Shown here: positions 57,423 through 64,000 of the stretch, one piece after another
Position numbering within the stretch: position 1 is the stretch's first letter
Layout: the number at the start of each line of letters is the position of its first letter
From: Dermatophilaceae bacterium Soc4.6
GTDB taxonomy: Bacteria; Actinomycetota; Actinomycetes; Actinomycetales; Dermatophilaceae
Length of the DNA stretch: 64,000 bases
Direction of reading: 5' to 3'
Assembly (NCBI GenBank): GCA_039889245.1
Contig: JAZGVH010000002.1
Span: 868,001 to 932,000, forward strand
Notes under the pieces: generated by a model
What the model was told of the DNA's origin: nothing
The model's database searches: none
The model's input: the letters and a program-made list of their open reading frames with translations, nothing else
Program-made: the position numbers and the translations under genes

Positions 57423-57599
57423 GTGTACTTCACCGACCGGGGAATCGAGGAGCTGTCGAGCCGTCGTGGCGAGGAGCAGGTGAGCATCGACTGGCTGGCC
57501 GAGCAGCTGCGCTCGTTCGTCGACCTGCACCCCGAGTTCGAGACGCCCGTCGAGCGCCTCGCCACCTGGCTCGCCCGTCTCGACGACGACGACGAGTGA
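57423..57599 (+). CDS. Small DUF6104-type protein
   Basis: 58 residues: YFTDRGIEELSSRRGEEQV at the start, a middle helix ending in FVDLHPEFETPVERLA, and an acidic tail (LDDDDE). It corresponds to the short conserved protein found next to kgd in Actinobacteria (DUF6104). No function is known. A TAACCT box seven bases before the GTG supports expression as a leaderless mRNA. Codon use is typical for the window. Confidence 0.8.
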   Translation: MYFTDRGIEELSSRRGEEQVSIDWLAEQLRSFVDLHPEFETPVERLATWLARLDDDDE

Positions 57600-57654
57600 C
57601 CCGCGCCTCCCACCGCACCGCCCCCCCAACACCCACCGTCCGGAAGGACCCCGC

Positions 57655-58365
57655 GTGAACACCCCGAGCGGACCGGCGGCCGACAGGTCTGCGGTCCCTG
57701 TCCCCGGCCCTTCCGACCAGCAGGCTCCGGCGTTCCACGCCAGCGCCCAGCTCGTGGTCGCCGAGGGGCGCCGTGACGTGGGGATGTGCTTCGTCGGCGC
57801 CTCGATGGTGGCCGGGTACGGCGACCCGAAGGGTCTGGGCTGGGTCGGTCGTGTCGTGAGCCGCTCGCAGCACGCCGACCTCGACCTCACGGCCTATAAC
57901 CTGGGGGTGCGCGGTGACACCTCGGCCGGGGTCGTGCAGCGGTGGCGCCGTGAGTGCGAGCCGCGCTGGGAGTCCCGCACCGAGCGACGGCTGGTGCTGT
58001 CGGTCGGCGCCAACGACATCGAGGGCGACGTCACGGTGTCGCGATCGCGGCTCAACCTCGCCAACATCCTCGACGAAGCGAGCTCGCACGGCATCGCGAC
58101 CTTCGTCGTGGGGCTGGCCCCCGGCCGCGACGCCGAGCGCAACGCGCGGGTCGCCACGCTGGCCGAGGTGCAGGCCGACGTCTGCGCCCGTCGCGGCATC
58201 ACCTACGTCGACTGCTTCCGCCCCCTGGTGACCCACGAGCAGTGGGTGTCCGACCTGGCGGCCTCCCCCGACGGTGTGCACCCGGGCCAGGCCGGCTACG
58301 GGCTCATCGCGTGGCTGGTGCTGCACAACGGCTGGTACGACTGGCTGCAGGTCCCCTCCTCCTGA
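57655..58365 (+). CDS. SGNH/GDSL-family hydrolase
   Basis: 236-residue esterase/lipase-like hydrolase: block I GMCFVGASMVAGYGDP (nucleophile Ser), block II NLGVRGDTS (Gly), block III LSVGANDI (Asn), block V SPDGVHPGQAGY (Asp and His). All four SGNH residues are thus present. The N-terminal 35 residues are polar with no signal peptide, so it is probably cytoplasmic. Confidence 0.88.
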   Translation: MNTPSGPAADRSAVPVPGPSDQQAPAFHASAQLVVAEGRRDVGMCFVGASMVAGYGDPKGLGWVGRVVSRSQHADLDLTAYNLGVRGDTSAGVVQRWRRECEPRWESRTERRLVLSVGANDIEGDVTVSRSRLNLANILDEASSHGIATFVVGLAPGRDAERNARVATLAEVQADVCARRGITYVDCFRPLVTHEQWVSDLAASPDGVHPGQAGYGLIAWLVLHNGWYDWLQVPSS

Positions 58366-58403
58366 CGTGACCCCGCCTGGCCGGGGCCCTTGCCACGACG
58401 GAC

Positions 58404-58444
58404 AACGCGATATAACGTGAATTCAACACACGACATATCGCGTT
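58404..58444 (+). promoter_or_regulatory. Inverted repeat operator upstream of the DUF4097/PadR pair
   Basis: AACGCGATAT and ATATCGCGTT, 10-bp perfect arms 21 bases apart, extended inward by CACG/CGTG after two mismatches. It overlaps a good -10 (TATAAC, 58411-58416) with TTGCCA 15 bases upstream. This is the likely target of the PadR repressor encoded in the operon. Confidence 0.65.
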
Positions 58445-58475
58445 CGGCAGCGTCGACGCGGACGGGAGGACAGCC

Positions 58476-59414
58476 ATGAGCCACGGCAGCGCAGGGTCGA
58501 CCACGCGCTCGCGGGGGACCCCCGTGCAGGACTGGCGGCTCGACGGGCCACGGGTGCTCGACATCGGGGCTGTGGGTGACCACGTGGCCTCCCTGCGGGT
58601 GGCTGTGGTCGGTGGCCGGGTCGACGTCGTCACCCACGACGACTCCCCCACGGCCCGGGTGGAGGTGACGTCGGTGACCGGACTGCCCGTCCACGTGCAC
58701 TGGGACGGGTCGACCCTGTCGGTGACCCACGGCAAGGACGGCGACAGGAACGTGCTGGAGATGATCCGCCGCACCGTCGAGGGGTTCAGCACCACCACCG
58801 CCGTGCTGAGCATCTCGGTGCCGCCCACCACGCAGACGAGCGTGAGCACCGTGAGCGCAACCGCCCTCCTCTCGGGCCTGCGGGGGCGGGTGCGGGTCAA
58901 CACGGTCTCGGGGATGCTGACCCTCAGCGACCTCCAGGGCGACCTGGACGTCAACACGGTCACCGGTGACGTCGAGTGCACTGACGTGAGCGGCCCGCTG
59001 AAGGTCAACGCGGTCTCGGGGGCGGTGACGGTGAGCCGGGGGGCGCTGCCGACCGCCCGGCTCAACACCGTGAGCGGCGACATCGCCCTGGACCTGACGT
59101 CCGGGCGCTGCCACCTCACCTCGAACAGCGTCTCGGGCGACGTGACGGTCCGTGCACCCCTGGAGGGCTACGACGTCGAGGGCAACACCGCCTGGGGGCA
59201 GGTGGTGGTCGACGGCACGACGGTCACGACCGGTGGCGACCACGGCCGCGGCCGGGGGGGACGACTGCGGTCCGGTGACGGGGCCCTGCGGGTCAAGGCC
59301 AGCGCGGCGTCGGGCAGCATCGTCGTCCTGCGGGCCGCAGCCCAGGACCAGCCCCAGGACCAGCCCCAGGAACAGCCCCAGGACCAGCCCGAGGGCTGGG
59401 GTGGTGGGGCATGA
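58476..59414 (+). CDS. DUF4097-type beta-repeat protein
   Basis: 312 residues built from repeating beta strands with a V-x-T-V-S-G-x-(V/I) pattern (VNTVSGMLTL, VNTVTGDVEC, VNAVSGAVTV, LNTVSGDIAL, SNSVSGDVTV), the right-handed repeat of the DUF4097 family. The C-terminus has four QDQP/QEQP repeats. No signal peptide or membrane helix is evident. It has GGAGG six bases ahead of the ATG and overlaps the PadR gene by four bases (ATGA), a pairing common in Actinobacteria. Function is unknown, possibly a cytoplasmic partner of the regulator. Confidence 0.85.
   Translation: MSHGSAGSTTRSRGTPVQDWRLDGPRVLDIGAVGDHVASLRVAVVGGRVDVVTHDDSPTARVEVTSVTGLPVHVHWDGSTLSVTHGKDGDRNVLEMIRRTVEGFSTTTAVLSISVPPTTQTSVSTVSATALLSGLRGRVRVNTVSGMLTLSDLQGDLDVNTVTGDVECTDVSGPLKVNAVSGAVTVSRGALPTARLNTVSGDIALDLTSGRCHLTSNSVSGDVTVRAPLEGYDVEGNTAWGQVVVDGTTVTTGGDHGRGRGGRLRSGDGALRVKASAASGSIVVLRAAAQDQPQDQPQEQPQDQPEGWGGGA
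59343..59390 (+). repeat. Four 12-base direct repeats inside the DUF4097 gene
   Basis: CAGGACCAGCCC and near-copies encode (QDQP)n at the protein end. Repeat number may vary between strains. Confidence 0.8.
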
Positions 59415-60019
59415 GCCCGGTCTTCGCGCACGGTCAGCTGCGGCTCTACCTGCTGGACCTGCTGGAGCAGGGGCCCCGACACGGCTACGAGGTCATCCAG
59501 GACCTCGAGCAGCGCTTCCACGGGCTCTACACCCCCAGTGCCGGCACGGTGTACCCCCGTCTGGCCAAGCTGGAGCAGGAGGGCCTCGTGGCCCGCACGG
59601 ACGAGGGCCGCAAGGCGACCTACCGCATCACCGACGCCGGACGGGCCGAGGTGGCGGCGCGGCGCAGTGACCTCGCCGACCTGCACGGCGACCTCGAGCG
59701 CAGTGCGCGCGACCTCGCGCAGGAGGTCCGCGAGAGGGTGCAGGGCCAGACGGCCGACCTGCGGGCCGAGCTCAAGGCCGCCGCGCAGGCGGCGCGCTCC
59801 AGTGCCCGACCCGCGGGTGGCTCGGGTGGCTCGGGTGGTTCGGGTCACTCCGGTGCGGGCGGGTGGCCGGACCTCGAGCGGGCCATCGCCGACCTGCGCG
59901 CCCAGGCCAGAGGGGGGTGGGGGACGCGAGGCCTCACCGCGGAGCAGGTCGGCGAGGTCGTCGCGATCCTCACCGAGGCCTCGGCAAGCATCCGCGAGGT
60001 GGTGAGCCGGGGCCGCTGA
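59411..60019 (+). CDS. PadR-family transcriptional regulator
   Basis: 202 residues: N-terminal winged helix (LRLYLLDLLEQGPRHGYEVI; TPSAGTVYPRLAKLEQEGLV), then a helical dimerisation region and a Gly/Ser-rich linker (GGSGGSGGSGHSG) before a terminal helix. PadR proteins usually repress their own operon. The overlap with the DUF4097 gene implies coupled translation, and the dyad at 58404-58444 is its probable operator. Confidence 0.92.
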   Translation: MSPVFAHGQLRLYLLDLLEQGPRHGYEVIQDLEQRFHGLYTPSAGTVYPRLAKLEQEGLVARTDEGRKATYRITDAGRAEVAARRSDLADLHGDLERSARDLAQEVRERVQGQTADLRAELKAAAQAARSSARPAGGSGGSGGSGHSGAGGWPDLERAIADLRAQARGGWGTRGLTAEQVGEVVAILTEASASIREVVSRGR

Positions 60020-60045
60020 GGGCGCCCGGCCCGGGCCCACCCAGC

Positions 60046-60450
60046 TCAGAGGATGGCGTCACCCTCTCGGCCCGCCGGGCCCTCGTCGGCGGCTGCGACC
60101 GGTCGGCCCGGGACGGCCAGCGCGCTGGCGACCGCCGCGACGACGACCAGACCGAGCCCGACACCGAGCACCGTCTGCCCTCCCTGCACGAGCGCGACGG
60201 CGACCGGGGCGAGCACGAGGTTCCAGACGACCGTCGCCGTCCGTGGCCAGCTGGCCCGGCGCCACCACCCGAGGGCCAGGGCAGCCAGCGCCACCGCGAC
60301 GATCGCGAAGAGCACGATCGAGGAGACGATCCCGGCCCCGTCGAACCCCTGCCCCCGGCTCAGCTCGACCAGGTAGTAGGCGGCCACTGCGGCCACCGCC
60401 ACGGATTGCAGCCCCGTGATGAGGCATACGGCCACGCGAGCGGGAGTCAC
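60046..60450 (-). CDS. Small four-helix membrane protein
   Basis: 134 residues with four hydrophobic helices (VCLITGLQSVAVAAVAAYYLV; SSIVLFAIVAVALAALALGWW; ATVVWNLVLAPVAVALV; VLGVGLGLVVVAAVASALAV) and a short polar tail. GTG start at 60450. I do not recognise a family. It converges with PadR and its upstream region contains two TATG/CATA dyads. Confidence 0.7.
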   Translation of the reverse strand: MTPARVAVCLITGLQSVAVAAVAAYYLVELSRGQGFDGAGIVSSIVLFAIVAVALAALALGWWRRASWPRTATVVWNLVLAPVAVALVQGGQTVLGVGLGLVVVAAVASALAVPGRPVAAADEGPAGREGDAIL

Positions 60451-60957
60451 CCCACCAGCCTACGCAGCAGGAGTCCGGGGCCACGGCGAGGCCGCCGACG
60501 AACGCCACGAGTCGCGTGTATGGCACATACAAGACTTATGTTACATAAGGCTCCATCGATGTCACCCCCTGGGACGCCGGACCGTGTGTCGATCTCGAAA
60601 CACTTGTGTCAGGGAGGTGAACAGGAGAGTATTGGCGCTGGCCCGGAACACAGGCCGCTAGCTTGTCGTTGGCCTTGAGAGGCCGACGCAGAGGATCGAC
60701 GACGACGTCGCGCTGGCGTGTCCGACGGCCTGCCGAGGCGCGCTGGTGCCCGCAAACTCCCCCCGATAACAGCAGGTCATCTCGATGACAGCGGCCTGCG
60801 ACCGACACGAAACCTTGACGACATACCTATGAGCGCAGCGACATACACCCGACCGAATACCCCCCACCAGGGCCGCACGCGTGGGCTCCCGACGCCTGTC
60901 CGATCGACGTCGTCGACCGCGAACCCTCTCCCCCGCACGACGAGGAGCACGATCACC
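60451..60957. other. 507-base intergenic region between divergent genes
   Basis: Clearly less GC-rich than its surroundings. It holds two AT-rich dyads (60518-60549), a TTGACG -35-like box (60815-60820) and, directly before whiB1, a GAGGAG ribosome site. No convincing short gene is seen. The long distance suggests a whiB1 promoter with a leader or several regulator sites. Confidence 0.6.
60518..60549. promoter_or_regulatory. Two tandem dyads TATG-N2-ACATA, 18 bases apart
   Basis: GTATGGCACATAC and CTTATGTTACATAAG share the core TATG[GT][CT]ACATA. Two similar dyads at 18-base (about 1.7 helical turns) spacing look like tandem operator sites. They lie about 70-100 bases upstream of the membrane-protein start. 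Confidence 0.5.
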
Positions 60958-61206
60958 ATGGACTGGCGCGACCGCGCTGCCTGCCTCGACGAGGACCCCG
61001 AGCTCTTCTTCCCGATCGGGAACACCGGGCCGGCGATCCTCCAGATCGAGGAGGCCAAAGTCGTGTGCCGTCGGTGTGACGTCGTCGACACCTGCCTGAA
61101 GTGGGCCCTCGAGTCCGGCCAGGATGCCGGCGTCTGGGGCGGCCTCTCCGAGGACGAGCGCCGCGCCCTCAAGCGCCGCAACGCCCGCGCCCGCCGGGCT
61201 GGCTGA
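60958..61206 (+). CDS. whiB1: WhiB1-type iron-sulfur transcription regulator
   Basis: 82 residues. Four cluster Cys at positions 9, 37, 40 and 46 (C-x27-C-x2-C-x5-C), identical in position to M. tuberculosis WhiB1, which carries an NO-sensitive 4Fe-4S cluster and binds SigA. Then the GVWGG turn and basic C-terminal AT-hook-like DERRALKRRNARARRAG. ATG at 60958, GAGGAG nine bases ahead. It converges with pdtaS, as Rv3219/Rv3220c do in mycobacteria. Confidence 0.95.
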   Translation: MDWRDRAACLDEDPELFFPIGNTGPAILQIEEAKVVCRRCDVVDTCLKWALESGQDAGVWGGLSEDERRALKRRNARARRAG

Positions 61207-61215
61207 CCGCAGGCG

Positions 61216-62745
61216 TCAGCGAGGCGGGCTCGTGCGCGACCCCGCCGAGGTGGACGCAGAGCCGTCGCCGGGCAGGGACCGCAGGAGGGCCGTGAACTCC
61301 ACGACCGTGCCGTGCGGCTCGGCCGCCCGCCAGGTGATGCGGCCGCGCAGGTCCTGCACGAGGGACTGCACGATCTGGGTGCCCAGACCCGACCCGGGCC
61401 GACGGCCCCCCTCTCGGATCCCGGTGCCGTCGTCGGCGATGCACACGCGGAGCAGGTCGGCCCCCTCGGCCCGGCTCTCGCGCCCGATGTCGATCGACAC
61501 GGTGCCGCCCGCCTCGGCCAGACCGTGCTCGATGGCGTTCTGCACCAGCTCGCTGAGGATCATCGCCAACGACGTCGCGTCCTCTGCGCGCAGCCGGCCC
61601 CAGGGCTCACCCGTGCGCTCCCGCTTGATCTGCTTGTCGTAGGCCGCGACCTCGACGACCGCCCGGAAGCAGCGCTCGGCGATGTCGTCGAAGTCGACGG
61701 TCTCGTCGAAGCCCTGGCTCAGCGTCTCGTGCACCAGCGCGATGGTGCCGACGCGACGGACGGCCTCGTGCAGTGCGGCCTTGCTGTTGGGGTCGCTCAT
61801 GCGCCGCGCCTGCAGCCGCAGGAGGGCAGCCACCGACTGCAGGTTGTTCTTCACCCGGTGGTGGATCTCACGGATCGTGGCGTCCTTGGTGAGCAGCTCC
61901 TGCTCACGCCGCCGCAGCTCGCTGACGTCGCGGACCAGCAGGAGAGCCCCGAACCGCTGCCCCACCTCGGTGAGCGGGATCGCGCGCATCGAGATCACGG
62001 CCCCCCGCCCCACCACCTCGGTGCGCCACGGCTGTCGCCCCGTGATCACCAGCGGCAGCCCCTCGTCGACCGGTGAGCTGTCACGCAGCACCGACGTGAC
62101 GATCCGGCTGAGCGACTCACCGATGACGTCGCCGACGTACCCCAGACGGTGGATGGCCGAGACCGCGTTGGGGCTGGCGTAGGAGACGACGCCCTCGACA
62201 TCGAGCCGCACGACCCCGTCGCCCACTCGAGGCGCCCCGCGACGCAGACCCGTCGGGGCCGACGAGTGAGGGAACTCGCCGCCGGCGATCATCCGCGAGA
62301 GCGCGTCGGCGGTGGCGAGGTAGGTCAGCTCGAGACGGCTCGGTGTGCGCATCATCGACAGGTTGGTGTGGCGGCTGATGACGGCCACCGACCTCCCCCG
62401 ACGCACGACCGGGATCGCCTCCTCGCGCACCGGCAGGTCGTCGCGCCACTCGGTGTCGCGCTCGCGGACGATCCGTCGCTCGGCGAAGGCCTGCTCGAGC
62501 GTGTCGCCACGGGCCTTGCTGGCGTAGGTGCCCACCTGGTCCTCGTAGAAGACCATCTGGCCCGTGGTGGGCCGGATGTGGGCCACGGCGTGCCACTGCA
62601 CACGCGACGAGCGCACCCACAGCACGAGGTCGGCGAAGGACAGGTCGGAGAGCAGCTGCCAGTCGCCGACCAGCAGCTGGAGCCACTCGACGTCGGCCAC
62701 CTCGAGCGTCGAGTGCTCGTGGAGCAGGTCGGCTAGCGTGGACAC
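61216..62745 (-). CDS. pdtaS: PdtaS-type sensor histidine kinase
   Basis: 509-residue soluble kinase: N-terminal GAF-like domain (about 1-155), a PAS domain (about 175-290), a HisKA_2 dimerisation helix with EIHHRVKNNLQSVAALL, and an HWE/HisKA_2-type ATPase domain (ELVQNAIEHG, IADDGTGI, GSGLGTQIV). Its M. tuberculosis counterpart Rv3220c phosphorylates the antiterminator PdtaR, which binds RNA through its ANTAR domain. No PdtaR gene is in the window. There are no membrane helices. Confidence 0.93.
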   Translation of the reverse strand: MSTLADLLHEHSTLEVADVEWLQLLVGDWQLLSDLSFADLVLWVRSSRVQWHAVAHIRPTTGQMVFYEDQVGTYASKARGDTLEQAFAERRIVRERDTEWRDDLPVREEAIPVVRRGRSVAVISRHTNLSMMRTPSRLELTYLATADALSRMIAGGEFPHSSAPTGLRRGAPRVGDGVVRLDVEGVVSYASPNAVSAIHRLGYVGDVIGESLSRIVTSVLRDSSPVDEGLPLVITGRQPWRTEVVGRGAVISMRAIPLTEVGQRFGALLLVRDVSELRRREQELLTKDATIREIHHRVKNNLQSVAALLRLQARRMSDPNSKAALHEAVRRVGTIALVHETLSQGFDETVDFDDIAERCFRAVVEVAAYDKQIKRERTGEPWGRLRAEDATSLAMILSELVQNAIEHGLAEAGGTVSIDIGRESRAEGADLLRVCIADDGTGIREGGRRPGSGLGTQIVQSLVQDLRGRITWRAAEPHGTVVEFTALLRSLPGDGSASTSAGSRTSPPR

Positions 62746-62802
62746 GTAGCGGAGCCTAGTCGCCCGTCGGTGATGCCCTGGGCGGCGCGGTGCCGACGCG
62801 GG

Positions 62803-64000
62803 TCACTGATGCTGGCCGGCGCTGCGCAGCACCGACCGGAGCGTGCGCAACGCCACCGACAGGGCCGCGATGCCGGCGTTGTCGAGCCGCTCGATCCCGG
62901 TCAGCGTCGTGCGGGCCCGGGTGAGGGCCTCGCGGTTGGCCTCCGCCCACTGCTCGAAACGCCTCCGGGGCGCGTCGTCGCCCGCACCCGGCTCGCTGGC
63001 CGCCAGGACGGCGCGGGTGAGGGAGTCGAGGACGGCATACAGGTCGTCGCGCATCGCGCCGCGGGCCAGCGCGTCCCACCGGTCGTCACGCGGCAGCCGC
63101 GAGACGCGGGTGAGCATGCCGTCGATGCCCAGCTGCTCGGAGCAGTGGTAGTAGACCCCCACGACCTCCTGCGGCGTGCGTCCGGTGTCGTGGGCGATCT
63201 CGACGACGTCGAGCAGCGAGAAGAGGTCGAGCAGGCCGGCCGCCTGCAGGGCGAGGTCGGCTGGTGCCCCCAGCGCCTCGAGCTGTGCGGCCCGGGCGCT
63301 CAGGCGCTCGCGCTCGTCGCCCTGGAGCAGCTCGTGGATCTGAGGGGCGAAGTGCGCGACCGGACCGCGGAAGCGCTCGACCTCGGCCCCGACGTCGATG
63401 GTGCCCGGCCGGGTCGTGAGGAACCACCTGCTGGCGCGGTCGAGCAGACGACGGAACTCGAGGTAGAGCGCTGTCTGCACGGCCGTGGGGACCTGGTTGT
63501 CGAGGGCTTCGACGGTCGTGACCCACGACGTGAGGTCGAAGACCTCGCGACAGACGACGAACGCCCGTGCGATGTGCTCGGCCTCGGCTCCCGTCTCGTC
63601 CCCCGCCCGGAAGGCGAACGTGATGCCGCCGCGGTTGATCATCGAGTTCACCACGGCGTTCGTCACGATCTCGCGGCGCAGCGGGTGGCTGGCGAGGCGG
63701 TCGGCGAGCTGCTCGCGCACCGGCGCCGGGAAGTAGTCGACGAGCGTGGCGTGGAACCACGGGTCGTCGGGGAGCCCGGTCGGCAGCAGGTCGTGCTTGA
63801 GGGCGAGCTTGGCGTAGGCCACGAGCACCGCGAACTCTGGTGAGGTCAGCCCCAGACCGGCCTCGTGACGTCGCGCGATCTCTGCGTCGCTGGGCAGGAA
63901 CTCGATGCTGCGGTCGAGGTCCCCCCGCTCCTCCAGCCAGTGGATCAGGCGCTGGTGCACCGAGAGCATGGCGTGCTCCTGCGCCCGCGCGTTGCCGAGC
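62803..64000 (-). CDS. NAD-specific glutamate dehydrogenase, large form (N-terminal part beyond window)
   Basis: The frame runs to the right edge without a start; the visible 398 residues are the C-terminal helical domain of the about 1,600-residue GDH (LGNARAQEHAMLSVHQRL; GLTSPEFAVLVAYAKL; REIVTNAVVNSMINRGGITFAFR). The catalytic dehydrogenase core lies outside. It deaminates glutamate to 2-oxoglutarate, feeding the Kgd step. An internal ATG at 63969 is not the real start. In relatives it is inhibited by GarA together with Kgd. Confidence 0.93.
   Translation of the reverse strand, partial: LGNARAQEHAMLSVHQRLIHWLEERGDLDRSIEFLPSDAEIARRHEAGLGLTSPEFAVLVAYAKLALKHDLLPTGLPDDPWFHATLVDYFPAPVREQLADRLASHPLRREIVTNAVVNSMINRGGITFAFRAGDETGAEAEHIARAFVVCREVFDLTSWVTTVEALDNQVPTAVQTALYLEFRRLLDRASRWFLTTRPGTIDVGAEVERFRGPVAHFAPQIHELLQGDERERLSARAAQLEALGAPADLALQAAGLLDLFSLLDVVEIAHDTGRTPQEVVGVYYHCSEQLGIDGMLTRVSRLPRDDRWDALARGAMRDDLYAVLDSLTRAVLAASEPGAGDDAPRRRFEQWAEANREALTRARTTLTGIERLDNAGIAALSVALRTLRSVLRSAGQHQ

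Noticed and set aside
54165-57890. A 1,241-codon minus-strand open frame opposite kgd
   Set aside because: A shadow of kgd through GC3 bias; no motif, no ribosome site, and its composition is Val/Gly/Arg/Leu/His-rich.
60718-60957. 80-codon N-terminal extension of WhiB1
   Set aside because: The conserved protein begins at MDWRDRAACLDEDPELF, has its own GAGGAG, and the upstream residues are low-complexity.

Overview
The window is a high-GC chromosomal segment (about 70% G+C by eye) from an actinobacterium. The evidence is a WhiB1-like regulator beside a PdtaS-type kinase, NucS in place of MutS/MutL repair, a fused Kgd-type 2-oxoglutarate dehydrogenase, a Rho factor with a long polar N-terminal extension, and the gene order lysA-hom-thrC-thrB-rho-rpmE-prfA-prmC-sua5-wecA-atp-DUF2550-adenosyltransferase-nucS. 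That order parallels Mycobacterium tuberculosis Rv1293-Rv1321 and Streptomyces. The ethylmalonyl-CoA genes and overall style suggest a Micrococcales lineage such as an Intrasporangiaceae relative, but that is inference. No insertion sequences, phage genes, rRNA or CRISPR arrays are visible; one tRNA (Arg, anticodon CCG) is present.

Layout. 1-4130 (minus): an amine-utilisation operon with overlapping genes: ZIP-type metal transporter, APC permease, stand-alone IclR-type HTH protein and a copper amine oxidase cut by the left edge. 4282-10529: exported polysaccharide deacetylase, crotonyl-CoA carboxylase/reductase, AI-2E-type permease, GuaB1, an alpha/beta hydrolase and a small Cys/His protein. 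10669-14007: large secreted subtilase. 14073-22468: tandem-fused 3-hydroxyacyl-CoA dehydrogenase, nucS, alpha/beta hydrolase, gamma-glutamyltransferase-like enzyme, ethylmalonyl-CoA mutase, STAS protein, cobalamin adenosyltransferase. 22483-31235 (minus): complete F1Fo-ATP synthase operon with two small membrane proteins at its head and DUF2550 at its end. 31360-44649 (minus): WecA-like transferase, glyA, sua5, prmC, prfA, rpmE, rho, thrB, thrC, hom, lysA. 44671-49073: three receiver domains (two stand-alone, one in a hybrid kinase), tRNA-Arg and a CtaG-like membrane protein. 49077-53440: two CorC/HlyC membrane proteins and an ABC exporter pair. 53643-60450: kgd, DUF6104 protein, SGNH hydrolase, DUF4097/PadR pair, small membrane protein. 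60958-64000: whiB1, pdtaS, and the C-terminal part of an NAD-glutamate dehydrogenase.

Connections. Ccr, ethylmalonyl-CoA mutase, a 3-hydroxyacyl-CoA dehydrogenase and an adenosylcobalamin-forming enzyme together point to the ethylmalonyl-CoA route of C2 assimilation, scattered over 17 kb. Kgd and NAD-glutamate dehydrogenase meet at 2-oxoglutarate. Amine oxidase, APC permease and gamma-glutamyltransferase suggest scavenging of amines and peptides.

Most notable signals: a C-x-x-T-H motif in the second membrane helix of the hybrid kinase that recalls the Cu(I) site of ethylene receptors; strong hairpins at three junctions of the atp operon; a CRP-type dyad ahead of that operon; a PadR-type dyad; and a recurrent TANNNT box 6-7 bases before start codons, implying many leaderless mRNAs.
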